From NCBI GenBank assembly GCA_027186245.1, contig CP114481.1, positions 36,177,501 through 36,241,500 on the forward strand: DNA of 64,000 nucleotides. Direction: 5' to 3'. Positions 23,951 to 37,271 of the stretch are shown here, in pieces. Both the position numbers and the translations under genes were made by a program. The notes beneath the pieces were generated by a model. It made no database searches and was not told the DNA's origin. It saw only the letters and a list, made by a program, of their open reading frames with translations. Position 1 is the first letter of the stretch; each line of letters starts with the position of its first letter. This stretch comes from Coriaria nepalensis. Its lineage: Eukaryota > Streptophyta > Magnoliopsida > Cucurbitales > Coriariaceae.

Positions 23951-26216
23951 AAAGCAAGTCGAACGAATTCTATTTTTGCACTACAAACAAAAGTTTTTTG
24001 CATTATTTCCAAATGATCATTGCAAGGAAAGTGTGCATTCGTTTAACCTTAAAATCATTTCAATGAGTCATTTCAAGTCAATAACTTATTTCAAAGCAAG
24101 TCGAACGAATTCAATTTTTGCACTACAAACACAAGTTTTGTGCATAACTTGCAAATGATCATTGCAAGGAAAGTGTGCATTCGTTTAACCTTAAAATCAT
24201 TTCAATGAGTCATTTCAAGTCAATAACTTATTTCAAAGCAAGTCGAACGAATTCAATTTTTGCACTACAAACACAAGTTTTGTGCATAACTTCCAAATGA
24301 TCATTGCAAGGAAAGTGTGCATTCGTTTAACCTTAAAATCATTTCAATGAGTCATTTCAAGTCAATAACTTATTTCAAAGCAAGTCGAACGAATTCTATT
24401 TTTTCACTACAAACACAAGTTTTGTGCATAACTTGCAAATGATCAATGCAAGGAAAGTGTGCATTCGTTTAACCTTAAAATCATTTCAATGAGTCATTTC
24501 AAGTCAATAACTTATTTCAAAGGAAGTCGAACGAATTCAATTTTTGCAGTACAAACAGAAGTTTTGTGCATAACTTGCAAATGATCAATGCAAGGAAAGT
24601 GTGCATTCGTTTAACTTAAAATCATTTCAATGAGTCATTTCAAGTCAATAACTTATTTCAAAGCAAGTCGAACGAATTCAATTTTTGCAGTACAAACAGA
24701 AGTTTTGTGCATAACTTGCGAATGATCAATGCAAGGAAAGTGTGCACTCGTTTAACCTTCAAATCATTTCAATGAGTCATTTCAAGTCAATAACTTGTTT
24801 CAAAGCAAGTCGAACGAATTCTATTTTTTCACTACAAACAGAAGTTTTTTGCATAACTTGCAAATGATCAATGCAAGGAAAGTGTGCATTCGTTTAACTT
24901 AAAATCATTTCAATGAGTCATTTCAAGTCAATAACTTATTTCAAAGCAAGTCGAACGAATTCAATTTTTGCAGTACAAACAGAAGTTTTGTGCATAACTT
25001 GCAAATGATCAATGCAAGGAAAGTGTGCATTCGTTTAACTTAAAATCATTTCAATGAGTCATTTCAAGTCAATGACTTATTTCAAAGCAAGTTGAACGAA
25101 TTCAATTTTTGCACTACAAACACAAGTTTTGTGCATAACTTGCAAATGATCATTGCAAGGAAAGTGTGCATTCGTTTAACCTTAAAATCATTTCAATGAG
25201 TCATTTCAAGTCAATAACTTATTTCAAAGCAAGTCGAACGAATTCTATTTTTTCACTACAAACACAAGTTTTGTGCATAACTTGCAAATGATCAATGCAA
25301 GGAAAGTGTGCATTCGGTTAACCTTAAAATCATTTCAATGAGTCATTTCAAGTCAATAACTTATTTCAAAGCAAGTCGAACGAATTCAATTTTTGCAGTA
25401 CAAACAGAAGTTTTGTGCATAACTTGCAAATGATCAATGCAAGGAAAGTGTGCATTCGTTTAACTTAAAATCATTTCAATGAGTCATTTCAAGTCAATAA
25501 GTTATTTCCAACCAAGTCGAACGAATTCAATTTTTGCACTACAAACACAAGTTTTTTGCATAACTTGCAAATGATCATTGCAAGGAAAGTGTGCATTCGT
25601 TTAACCTTAAAATCATTTCAATGAGTCATTTCAAGTCAATAACTTATTTCAAAGCAAGTCGAACGAATTCTATTTTTTCACTACAAACACAAGTTTTGTG
25701 CATAACTTGCAAATGATCAATGCAAGGAAAGTGTGCATTCGGTTAACCTTAAAATCATTTCAATGAGTCATTTCAAGTCAATAACTTATTTCAAAGGAAG
25801 TCGAACGAATTCAATTTTTGCAGTACAAACAGAAGTTTTGTGCATAACTTGCAAATGATCAATGCAAGGAAAGTGTGCATTCGTTTAACTTAAAATCATT
25901 TCAATGAGTCATTTCAAGTCAATAACTTATTTCAAAGCAAGTCGAACGAATTCAATTTTTGCAGTACAAATAGAAGTTTTGTGCATAACTTGCAAATGAT
26001 CAATGCAAGGAAAGTGTGCATTCGTTTAACTTAAAATCATTTCAATGAGTCATTTCAAGTCAATAACTTATTTCAAAGCAAGTCGAACGAATTCAATTTT
26101 TGCAGTACAAACAGAAGTTTTGTGCATAACTTGCAAATGATCAATGCAAGGAAAGTGTGCACTCGTTTAACCTTCAAATCATTTCAATGAGTCATTTCAA
26201 GTCAATAACTTGTTTC
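23951..26216 (+). repeat. Heterogeneous block with 9-monomer (1274-bp) duplication
   Basis: Starts: 23951, 24093, 24235, 24377, 24519, 24660, 24802, 24943, 25084, 25226, 25368, 25509, 25651, 25793, 25934, 26075. The rare AAAGGAAGTCG monomer occurs at 24519 and 25793 (1274 bp apart). Each is followed further on by a CACTCGTTTAACCTTC monomer (24660, 26075). The second copy has one extra 141-bp monomer (25934, with ACAAATAGAAG). Confidence 0.83.
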
Positions 26217-28341
26217 AAAGCAAGTCGAACGAATTCTATTTTTTCACTACAAACAGAAGTTTTTTGCATAACTTGCAAATGATCAATGCAAGGAAAGTGT
26301 GCATTCGTTTAACTTAAAATCATTTCAATGAGTCATTTCAAGTCAATAACTTATTTCAAAGCAAGTCGAACGAATTCAATTTTTGCAGTACAAACAGAAG
26401 TTTTGTGCATAACTTGCAAATGATCAATGCAAGGAAAGTGTGCATTCGTTTAACTTAAAATCATTTCAATGAGTCATTTCAAGTCAATGACTTATTTCAA
26501 AGCAAGTTGAACGAATTCAATTTTTGCACTACAAACACAAGTTTTGTGCATAACTTGCAAATGATCATTGCAAGGAAAGTGTGCATTCGTTTAACCTTAA
26601 AATCATTTCAATGAGTCATTTCAAGTCAATAACTTATTTCCAACCAAGTCGAACGAATTCAATTTTTGCACTACAAACCCAAGTTTTGTGCATAACTTGC
26701 AAATGATCATTGCAAGGAATGTGTGCATTCGTTTAACCTTAAAATCATTTCAATGAGTCATTTCAAGTCAATAACTTATTTCCAACCAAGTCGAACGAAT
26801 TCAATTTTTGCACTACAAACCCAAGTTTTGTGCATAACTTGCAAATGATCATTGCAAGGAATGTGTGCATTCGTTTAACCTTAAAATCATTTCAATGAGT
26901 CATTTCAAGTCAATAAGTTATTTCAAAGCAAGTCGAACGAATTCAATTTTTGCAGTACAAACAGAAGTTTTGTGCATAACTTGCAAATGATCAATGCAAG
27001 GAAAGTGTGCATTCGTTTAACTTAAAATCATTTCAATGAGTCATTTCAAGTCAATAAGTTATTTCCAACCAAGTCGAACGAATTCAATTTTTGCACTACA
27101 AACATAAGTTTTTTGCATAACTTGCAAATGATCATTGCAAGGAAAGTGTGCATTCGTTTAACCTTAAAATCATTTCAATGAGTCATTTCAAGTCAATGAC
27201 TTATTTCAAAGCAAGTTGAACAAATTCTATTTTTTCACTACAAACACAAGTTTTGTGCATAACTTGCAAATGATCATTGCAAGGAAAGTGTGCATTCGTT
27301 TAACCTTAAAATCATTTCAATGAGTCATTTCAAGTCAATAACTTATTTCCAACCAAGTCGAACGAATTCAATTTTTGCACTACAAACCCAAGTTTTGTGC
27401 ATAACTTGCAAATGATCATTGCAAGGAATGTGTGCATTCGTTTAACCTTAAAATCATTTCAATGAGTCATTTCAAGTCAATAAGTTATTTCAAAGCAAGT
27501 CGAACGAATTCTATTTTTGCAGTACAAACAGAAGTTTTGTGCATAACTTGCAAATGATCAATGCAAGGAAAGTGTGCATTCGTTTAACTTAAAATCATTT
27601 CAATGAGTCATTTCAAGTCAATAAGTTATTTCCAACCAAGTCGAACGAATTCAATTTTTGCACTACAAACACAAGTTTTGTGCATAACTTGCAAATGATC
27701 ATTGCAAGGAAAGTGTGCATTCGTTTAACCTTAAAATCATTTCAATGAGTCATTTCAAGTCAATAACTTATTTCCAACCAAGTCGAACGAATTCAATTTT
27801 TGCACTACAAACCCAAGTTTTGTGCATAACTTGCAAATGATCATTGCAAGGAATGTGTGCATTCGTTTAACCTTAAAATCATTTCAATGAGTCATTTCAA
27901 GTCAATAACTTATTTCCAACCAAGTCGAACGAATTCAATTTTTGCACTACAAACCCAAGTTTTGTGCATAACTTGCAAATGATCATTGCAAGGAATGTGT
28001 GCATTCGTTTAACCTTAAAATCATTTCAATGAGTCATTTCAAGTCAATAAGTTATTTCAAAGCAAGTCGAACGAATTCAATTTTTGCAGTACAAACAGAA
28101 GTTTTGTGCATAACTTGCAAATGATCAATGCAAGGAAAGTGTGCATTCGTTTAACTTAAAATCATTTCAATGAGTCATTTCAAGTCAATAAGTTATTTCC
28201 AACCAAGTCGAACGAATTCAATTTTTGCACTACAAACATAAGTTTTTTGCATAACTTGCAAATGATCATTGCAAGGAAAGTGTGCATTCGTTTAACCTTA
28301 AAATCATTTCAATGAGTCATTTCAAGTCAATGACTTATTTC
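26217..28341 (+). repeat. HOR-A2 copy 1 (15 monomers, 2125 bp)
   Basis: Starts: 26217, 26358, 26499, 26641, 26783, 26925, 27066, 27208, 27350, 27492, 27633, 27775, 27917, 28059, 28200. It is built from HOR-A-like monomers but marked by five copies of a CCCAAG monomer carrying AAGGAATGTGTGC (A to T) and by AAACATAAG monomers at 27066 and 28200. An 8-monomer, 1134-bp sub-period (26783 to 27917) lies inside it. Confidence 0.88.
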
Positions 28342-30466
28342 AAAGCAAGTCGAACGAATTCTATTTTTTCACTACAAACAGAAGTTTTTTGCATAACTTG
28401 CAAATGATCAATGCAAGGAAAGTGTGCATTCGTTTAACTTAAAATCATTTCAATGAGTCATTTCAAGTCAATAACTTATTTCAAAGCAAGTCGAACGAAT
28501 TCAATTTTTGCAGTACAAACAGAAGTTTTGTGCATAACTTGCAAATGATCAATGCAAGGAAAGTGTGCATTCGTTTAACTTAAAATCATTTCAATGAGTC
28601 ATTTCAAGTCAATGACTTATTTCAAAGCAAGTTGAACGAATTCAATTTTTGCACTACAAACACAAGTTTTGTGCATAACTTGCAAATGATCATTGCAAGG
28701 AAAGTGTGCATTCGTTTAACCTTAAAATCATTTCAATGAGTCATTTCAAGTCAATAACTTATTTCCAACCAAGTCGAACGAATTCAATTTTTGCACTACA
28801 AACCCAAGTTTTGTGCATAACTTGCAAATGATCATTGCAAGGAATGTGTGCATTCGTTTAACCTTAAAATCATTTCAATGAGTCATTTCAAGTCAATAAC
28901 TTATTTCCAACCAAGTCGAACGAATTCAATTTTTGCACTACAAACCCAAGTTTTGTGCATAACTTGCAAATGATCATTGCAAGGAATGTGTGCATTCGTT
29001 TAACCTTAAAATCATTTCAATGAGTCATTTCAAGTCAATAAGTTATTTCAAAGCAAGTCGAACGAATTCAATTTTTGCAGTACAAACAGAAGTTTTGTGC
29101 ATAACTTGCAAATGATCAATGCAAGGAAAGTGTGCATTCGTTTAACTTAAAATCATTTCAATGAGTCATTTCAAGTCAATAAGTTATTTCCAACCAAGTC
29201 GAACGAATTCAATTTTTGCACTACAAACATAAGTTTTTTGCATAACTTGCAAATGATCATTGCAAGGAAAGTGTGCATTCGTTTAACCTTAAAATCATTT
29301 CAATGAGTCATTTCAAGTCAATGACTTATTTCAAAGCAAGTTGAACAAATTCTATTTTTTCACTACAAACACAAGTTTTGTGCATAACTTGCAAATGATC
29401 ATTGCAAGGAAAGTGTGCATTCGTTTAACCTTAAAATCATTTCAATGAGTCATTTCAAGTCAATAACTTATTTCCAACCAAGTCGAACGAATTCAATTTT
29501 TGCACTACAAACCCAAGTTTTGTGCATAACTTGCAAATGATCATTGCAAGGAATGTGTGCATTCGTTTAACCTTAAAATCATTTCAATGAGTCATTTCAA
29601 GTCAATAAGTTATTTCAAAGCAAGTCGAACGAATTCTATTTTTGCAGTACAAACAGAAGTTTTGTGCATAACTTGCAAATGATCAATGCAAGGAAAGTGT
29701 GCATTCGTTTAACTTAAAATCATTTCAATGAGTCATTTCAAGTCAATAAGTTATTTCCAACCAAGTCGAACGAATTCAATTTTTGCACTACAAACACAAG
29801 TTTTGTGCATAACTTGCAAATGATCATTGCAAGGAAAGTGTGCATTCGTTTAACCTTAAAATCATTTCAATGAGTCATTTCAAGTCAATAACTTATTTCC
29901 AACCAAGTCGAACGAATTCAATTTTTGCACTACAAACCCAAGTTTTGTGCATAACTTGCAAATGATCATTGCAAGGAATGTGTGCATTCGTTTAACCTTA
30001 AAATCATTTCAATGAGTCATTTCAAGTCAATAACTTATTTCCAACCAAGTCGAACGAATTCAATTTTTGCACTACAAACCCAAGTTTTGTGCATAACTTG
30101 CAAATGATCATTGCAAGGAATGTGTGCATTCGTTTAACCTTAAAATCATTTCAATGAGTCATTTCAAGTCAATAAGTTATTTCAAAGCAAGTCGAACGAA
30201 TTCAATTTTTGCAGTACAAACAGAAGTTTTGTGCATAACTTGCAAATGATCAATGCAAGGAAAGTGTGCATTCGTTTAACTTAAAATCATTTCAATGAGT
30301 CATTTCAAGTCAATAAGTTATTTCCAACCAAGTCGAACGAATTCAATTTTTGCACTACAAACATAAGTTTTTTGCATAACTTGCAAATGATCATTGCAAG
30401 GAAAGTGTGCATTCGTTTAACCTTAAAATCATTTCAATGAGTCATTTCAAGTCAATGACTTATTTC
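28342..30466 (+). repeat. HOR-A2 copy 2 (15 monomers, 2125 bp)
   Basis: Starts: 28342, 28483, 28624, 28766, 28908, 29050, 29191, 29333, 29475, 29617, 29758, 29900, 30042, 30184, 30325. The monomer order is the same as in 26217-28341, including the AAGGAATGTG and AAACATAAG markers. The next monomer (30467) is type 10, so only two copies are adjacent. Confidence 0.88.
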
Positions 30467-31884
30467 AAAGCAAGTTGAACAAATTCTATTTTTTCACTAC
30501 AAACACAAGTTTTGTGCATAACTTGCAAATGATCATTGCAAGGAAAGTGTGCATTCGTTTAACCTTAAAATCATTTCAATGAGTCATTTCAAGTCAATAA
30601 CTTATTTCCAACCAAGTCGAACGAATTCAATTTTTGCACTACAAACCCAAGTTTTGTGCATAACTTGCAAATGATCATTGCAAGGAATGTGTGCATTCGT
30701 TTAACCTTAAAATCATTTCAATGAGTCATTTCAAGTCAATAAGTTATTTCAAAGCAAGTCGAACGAATTCAATTTTTGCAGTACAAACAGAAGTTTTGTG
30801 CATAACTTGCAAATGATCAATGCAAGGAAAGTGTGCATTCGTTTAACTTAAAATCATTTCAATGAGTCATTTCAAGTCAATAAGTTATTTCCAACCAAGT
30901 CGAACGAATTCAATTTTTGCACTACAAACATAAGTTTTTTGCATAACTTGCAAATGATCATTGCAAGGAAAGTGTGCATTCGTTTAACCTTAAAATCATT
31001 TCAATGAGTCATTTCAAGTCAATGACTTATTTCAAAGCAAGTTGAACAAATTCTATTTTTTCACTACAAACACAAGTTTTGTGCATAACTTGCAAATGAT
31101 CATTGCAAGGAAAGTGTGCATTCGTTTAACCTTAAAATCATTTCAATGAGTCATTTCAAGTCAATAACTTATTTCCAACCAAGTCGAACGAATTCAATTT
31201 TTGCACTACAAACCCAAGTTTTGTGCATAACTTGCAAATGATCATTGCAAGGAATGTGTGCATTCGTTTAACCTTAAAATCATTTCAATGAGTCATTTCA
31301 AGTCAATAAGTTATTTCAAAGCAAGTCGAACGAATTCTATTTTTGCAGTACAAACAGAAGTTTTGTGCATAACTTGCAAATGATCAATGCAAGGAAAGTG
31401 TGCATTCGTTTAACTTAAAATCATTTCAATGAGTCATTTCAAGTCAATAAGTTATTTCCAACCAAGTCGAACGAATTCAATTTTTGCACTACAAACACAA
31501 GTTTTTTGCATAACTTGCAAATGATCATTGCAAGGAAAGTGTGCATTCGTTTAACCTTAAAATCATTTCAATGAGTCATTTCAAGTCAATGACTTATTTC
31601 AAAGCAAGTTGAACAAATTCTATTTTTTCACTACAAACACAAGTTTTGTGCATAACTTGCAAATGATCATTGCAAGGAAAGTGTGCATTCGTTTAACCTT
31701 AAAATCATTTCAATGAGTCATTTCAAGTCAATAACTTATTTCCAACCAAGTCGAACGAATTCAATTTTTGCACTACAAACCCAAGTTTTGTGCATAACTT
31801 GCAAATGATCATTGCAAGGAAAGTGTGCATTCGTTTAACCTTAAAATCATTTCAATGAGTCATTTCAAGTCAATAAGTTATTTC
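30467..31884 (+). repeat. Transition block of 4-monomer units (10 monomers)
   Basis: Starts: 30467, 30609, 30751, 30892, 31034, 31176, 31318, 31459, 31601, 31743. This is a run of the 567-bp 4-mer block. AAACATAAG monomers at 30325 and 30892 are 567 bp apart, and the AAGGAATG marker gives way to AAGGAAAG at 31743. The sequence returns to ordinary HOR-A monomers before the type-1 monomer at 31885. Confidence 0.85.
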
Positions 31885-34295
31885 AAAGCAAGTCGAACGA
31901 ATTCTATTTTTGCACTACAAACAAAAGTTTTTTGCATTATTTCCAAATGATCATTGCAAGGAAAGTGTGCATTCGTTTAACCTTAAAATCATTTCAATGA
32001 GTCATTTCAAGTCAATAACTTATTTCAAAGCAAGTCGAACGAATTCAATTTTTGCACTACAAACACAAGTTTTGTGCATAACTTGCAAATGATCATTGCA
32101 AGGAAAGTGTGCATTCGTTTAACCTTAAAATCATTTCAATGAGTCATTTCAAGTCAATAACTTATTTCAAAGCAAGTCGAACGAATTCAATTTTTGCACT
32201 ACAAACACAAGTTTTGTGCATAACTTCCAAATGATCATTGCAAGGAAAGTGTGCATTCGTTTCACCTTAAAATCATTTCAATGAGTCATTTCAAGTCAAT
32301 AACTTATTTCAAAGCAAGTCGAACGAATTCTATTTTTTCACTACAAACACAAGTTTTGTGCATAACTTGCAAATGATCAATGCAAGGAAAGTGTGCATTC
32401 GGTTAACCTTAAAATCATTTCAATGAGTCATTTCAAGTCAATAACTTATTTCAAAGCAAGTCGAACGAATTCAATTTTTGCAGTACAAACAGAAGTTTTG
32501 TGCATAACTTGCAAATGATCAATGCAAGGAAAGTGTGCATTCGTTTAACTTAAAATCATTTCAATGAGTCATTTCAAGTCAATAACTTATTTCAAAGCAA
32601 GTCGAACGAATTCAATTTTTGCAGTACAAACAGAAGTTTTGTGCATAACTTGCAAATGATCAATGCAAGGAAAGTGTGCATTCGTTTAACTTAAAATCAT
32701 TTCAATGAGTCATTTCAAGTCAATAAGTTATTTCCAACCAAGTCGAACGAATTCTATTTTTTCACTACAAACAGAAGTTTTTTGCATAACTTGCAAATGA
32801 TCAATGCAAGGAAAGTGTGCATTCGTTTAACCTCAAAATCATTTCAATGAGTCATTTCAAGTCAATAACTTATTTCAAATCAAGTCGAACGAATTCAAAT
32901 TTTGCAGTACAAACAGAAGTTTTGTGCATAACTTGCAAATGATCAATGCAAGGAAAGTGTGCATTCGTTTAACTTAAAATCATTTCAATGAGTCATTTCA
33001 AGTCAATAAGTTATTTCCAACCAAGTCGAACGAATTCTATTTTTTCACTACAAACACAAGTTTTGTGCATAACTTGCAAATGATCAATGCAAGGAAAGTG
33101 TGCATTCGGTTAACCTTAAAATCATTTCAATGAGTCATTTCAAGTCAATAACTTATTTCAAAGCAAGTCGAACGAATTCAATTTTTGCAGTACAAACAGA
33201 AGTTTTGTGCATAACTTGCAAATGATCAATGCAAGGAAAGTGTGCATTCGTTTAACTTAAAATCATTTCAATGAGTCATTTCAAGTCAATAAGTTATTTC
33301 CAACCAAGTCGAGAACGAATTCAATTTTTGCACTACAAACATAAGTTTTTTGCATAACTTGCAAATGATCATTGCAAGGAAAGTGTGCATTCGTTTAACC
33401 TTAAAATCATTTCAATGAGTCATTTCAAGTCAATGACTTATTTCAAAGCAAGTTGAACAAATTCTATTTTTTCACTACAAACACAAGTTTTGTGCATAAC
33501 TTGCAAATGATCATTGCAAGGAAAGTGTGCATTCGTTTAACCTTAAAATCATTTCAATGAGTCATTTCAAGTCAATAACTTATTTCCAACCAAGTCGACC
33601 GAATTCAATTTTTGCACTACAAACCCAAGTTTTGTGCATAACTTGCAAATGATCATTGCAAGGAATGTGTGCATTCGTTTAACCTTAAAATCATTTCAAT
33701 GAGTCATTTCAAGTCAATAAGTTATTTCAAAGTAAGTCGAACGAATTCAATTTTTGCAGTACAAACAGAAGTTTTGTGCATAACTTGCAAATGATCAATG
33801 CAAGGAAAGTGTGCATTCGTTTAACTTAAAATCATTTCAATGAGTCATTTCAAGTCAATAAGTTATTTCCAACCAAGTCGAACGAATTCAATTTTTGCAC
33901 TACAAACACAAGTTTTTTGCATAACTTGCAAATGATCATTGCAAGGAAAGTGTGCATTCGTTTAACCTTAAAATCATTTCAATGAGTCATTTCAAGTCAA
34001 TGACTTATTTCAAAGCAAGTTGAACAAATTCTATTTTTTCACTACAAACACAAGTTTTGTGCATAACTTGCAAATGATCATTGCAAGGAAAGTGTACATT
34101 CGTTTAACCTTAAAATCATTTCAATGAGTCATTTCAAGTCAATAACTTATTTCCAACCAAGTCGAACGAATTCAATTTTTGCACTACAAACCCAAGTTTT
34201 GTGCATAACTTGCAAATGATCATTGCAAGGAAAGTGTGCATTCGTTTAACCTTAAAATCATTTCAATGAGTCATTTCAAGTCAATAAGTTATTTC
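31885..34295 (+). repeat. 17-monomer HOR-A derivative (2411 bp)
   Basis: Starts: 31885, 32027, 32169, 32311, 32453, 32594, 32735, 32877, 33018, 33160, 33301, 33445, 33587, 33729, 33870, 34012, 34154. It begins with the type-1 marker (GCATTATTTCC). New variants are AACTTCCAAATG with GTTTCACC (32169), AACCTCAAAATC (32735) and TCAAGTCG with CAAATTTTGCAG (32877). The first eight monomers are repeated in the next unit. Confidence 0.87.
33301..33444 (+). repeat. 144-bp monomer with 2-bp insertion
   Basis: The sequence reads CAACCAAGTCGAGAACG where other monomers read CAACCAAGTCGAACG. A 2-bp GA duplication makes this the longest monomer I found in the window. Confidence 0.9.
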
Positions 34296-36137
34296 AAAGC
34301 AAGTCGAACGAATTCTATTTTTGCACTACAAACAAAAGTTTTTTGCATTATTTCCAAATGATCATTGCAAGGAAAGTGTGCATTCGTTTAACCTTAAAAT
34401 CATTTCAATGAGTCATTTCAAGTCAATAACTTATTTCAAAGCAAGTCGAACGAATTCAATTTTTGCACTACAAACACAAGTTTTGTGCATAACTTGCAAA
34501 TGATCATTGCAAGGAAAGTGTGCATTCGTTTAACCTTAAAATCATTTCAATGAGTCATTTCAAGTCAATAACTTATTTCAAAGCAAGTCGAACGAATTCA
34601 ATTTTTGCACTACAAACACAAGTTTTGTGCATAACTTCCAAATGATCATTGCAAGGAAAGTGTGCATTCGTTTCACCTTAAAATCATTTCAATGAGTCAT
34701 TTCAAGTCAATAACTTATTTCAAAGCAAGTCGAACGAATTCTATTTTTTCACTACAAACACAAGTTTTGTGCATAACTTGCAAATGACCAATGCAAGGAA
34801 AGTGTGCATTCGGTTAACCTTAAAATCATTTCAATGAGTCATTTCAAGTCAATAACTTATTTCAAAGCAAGTCGAACGAATTCAATTTTTGCAGTACAAA
34901 CAGAAGTTTTGTGCATAACTTGCAAATGATCAATGCAAGGAAAGTGTGCATTCGTTTAACTTAAAATCATTTCAATGAGTCATTTCAAGTCAATAACTTA
35001 TTTCAAAGCAAGTCGAACGAATTCAATTTTTGCAGTACAAACAGAAGTTTTGTGCATAACTTGCAAATGATCAATGCAAGGAAAGTGTGCATTCGTTTAA
35101 CTTAAAATCATTTCAATGAGTCATTTCAAGTCAATAAGTTATTTCCAACCAAGTCGAACGAATTCTATTTTTTCACTACAAACAGAAGTTTTTTGCATAA
35201 CTTGCAAATGATCAATGCAAGGAAAGTGTGCATTCGTTTAACCTCAAAATCATTTCAATGAGTCATTTCAAGTCAATAACTTATTTCAAATCAAGTCGAA
35301 CGAATTCAAATTTTGCAGTACAAACAGAAGTTTTGTGCATAACTTGCAAATGATCAATGCAAGGAAAGTGTGCATTCGTTTAACTTAAAATCATATCAAT
35401 GAGTCATTTCAAGTCAATAAGTTATTTCCAACCAAGTCGAACGAATTCTATTTTTTCACTACAAACAGAAGTTTTTTGCATAACTTGCAAATGATCAATG
35501 CAAGGAAAGTGTGCATTCGTTTAACCTCAAAATCATTTCAATGAGTCATTTCAAGTCAATAACTTATTTCAAAGCAAGTCGAACGAATTCAATTTTTGCA
35601 GTACAAACAGAAGTTTTGTGCATAACTTGCAAATGATCAATGCAAGGAAAGTGTGCATTCGTTTAACTTAAAATCATTTCAATGAGTCATTTCAAGTCAA
35701 TAAGTTATTTCCAACCAAGTCGAACGAAATCAATTTTTGCACTACAAACACAAGTTTTTTGCATAACTTGCAAATGATCATTGCAAGGAAAGTGTGCATT
35801 CGTTTAACCTTAAAATCATTTCAATGAGTCATTTCAAGTTAATGACTTATTTCAAAGCAAGTTGAACAAATTCTATTTTTTCACTACAAACACAAGTTTT
35901 GTGCATAACTTGCAAATGATCATTGCAAGGAAAGTGTGCATTCGTTTAACCTTAAAATCATTTCAATGAGTCATTTCAAGTCAATAACTTATTTCCAACC
36001 AAGTCGAACGAATTCAATTTTTGCACTACAAACCCAAGTTTTGTGCATAACTTGCAAATGATCATTGCAAGGAAAGTGTGCATTCGTTTAACCTTAAAAT
36101 CATTTCAATGAGTCATTTCAAGTCAATAAGTTATTTC
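34296..36137 (+). repeat. 13-monomer HOR-A derivative (1842 bp)
   Basis: Starts: 34296, 34438, 34580, 34722, 34864, 35005, 35146, 35288, 35429, 35571, 35712, 35854, 35996. The first eight monomers correspond one to one to 31885-33017, 2411 bp earlier, including the GTTTCACC and CAAATTTTGCAG markers. It then continues with a second AACCTCAAAATC monomer and a GAAATCAATT monomer (35712) that has lost the EcoRI site. Confidence 0.87.
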
Positions 36138-37271
36138 AAAGCAAGTCGAACGAATTCTATTTTTGCACTACAAACAAAAGTTTTTTGCATTATTTCCAAA
36201 TGATCATTGCAAGGAAAGTGTGCATTCGTTTAACCTTAAAATCATTTCAATGAGTCATTTCAAGTCAATAACTTATTTCAAAGCAAGTCGAACGAATTCA
36301 ATTTTTGCACTACAAACACAAGTTTTGTGCATAACTTGCAAATGATCATTGCAAGGAAAGTGTGCATTCGTTTAACCTTAAAATCATTTCAATGAGTCAT
36401 TTCAAGTCAATAACTTATTTCAAAGCAAGTCGAACGAATTCAATTTTTGCACTACAAACACAAGTTTTGTGCATAACTTGAAAATGATCATTGCAAGGAA
36501 AGTGTGCATTCGTTTAACCTTAAAATCATTTCAATGAGTCATTTCAAGTCAATAACTTATTTCAAAGCAAGTCGAACGAATTCTATTTTTTCACTACAAA
36601 CAGAAGTTTTTTGCATAACTTGCAAATGATCAATGCAAGGAAAGTGTGCATTCGTTTAACCTCAAAATCATTTCAATGAGTCATTTCAAGTCAATAACTT
36701 ATTTCAAAGCAAGTCGAACGAATTCAATTTTTGCAGTACAAACAGAAGTTTTGTGCATAACTTGCAAATGATCAATGCAAGGAAAGTGTGCATTCGTTTA
36801 ACTTAAAATCATTTCAATGAGTCATTTCAAGTCAATAAGTTATTTCCAACCAAGTCGAACGAAATCAATTTTTGCAGTACAAACAGAAGTTTTGTGCATA
36901 ACTTGCAAATGATCAATGCAAGGAAAGTGTGCATTCGGTTAACCTTAAAATCATTTCAATGAGTCATTTCAAGTCAATAACTTATTTCAAAGCAAGTCGA
37001 ACGAATTCAATTTTTGCAGTACAAACAGAAGTTTTGTGCATAACTTGCAAATGATCAATGCAAGGAAAGTGTGCATTCGTTTAACTTAAAATCATTTCAA
37101 TGAGTCATTTCAAGTCAATAAGTTATTTCCAACCAAGTCGAACGAATTCAATTTTTGCACTACAAACACAAGTTTTGTGCATAACTTGCAAATGATCATT
37201 GCAAGGAAAGTGTGCATTCATTTAACCTTAAAATCATTTCAATGAGTCATTTCAAGTCAATAAGTTATTTC
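36138..37271 (+). repeat. 8-monomer derivative (1134 bp)
   Basis: Starts: 36138, 36280, 36422, 36564, 36706, 36847, 36989, 37130. It is a further shortened version of the preceding unit: type 1, type 2, AACTTGAAAATG, AACCTCAAAATC, short class, GAAATCAATT with GGTTAACC, short class, and a CAACCAAG monomer with CATTCATTTAACC. The series 17, 13, 8 monomers shows stepwise shrinkage toward the right. Confidence 0.86.
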
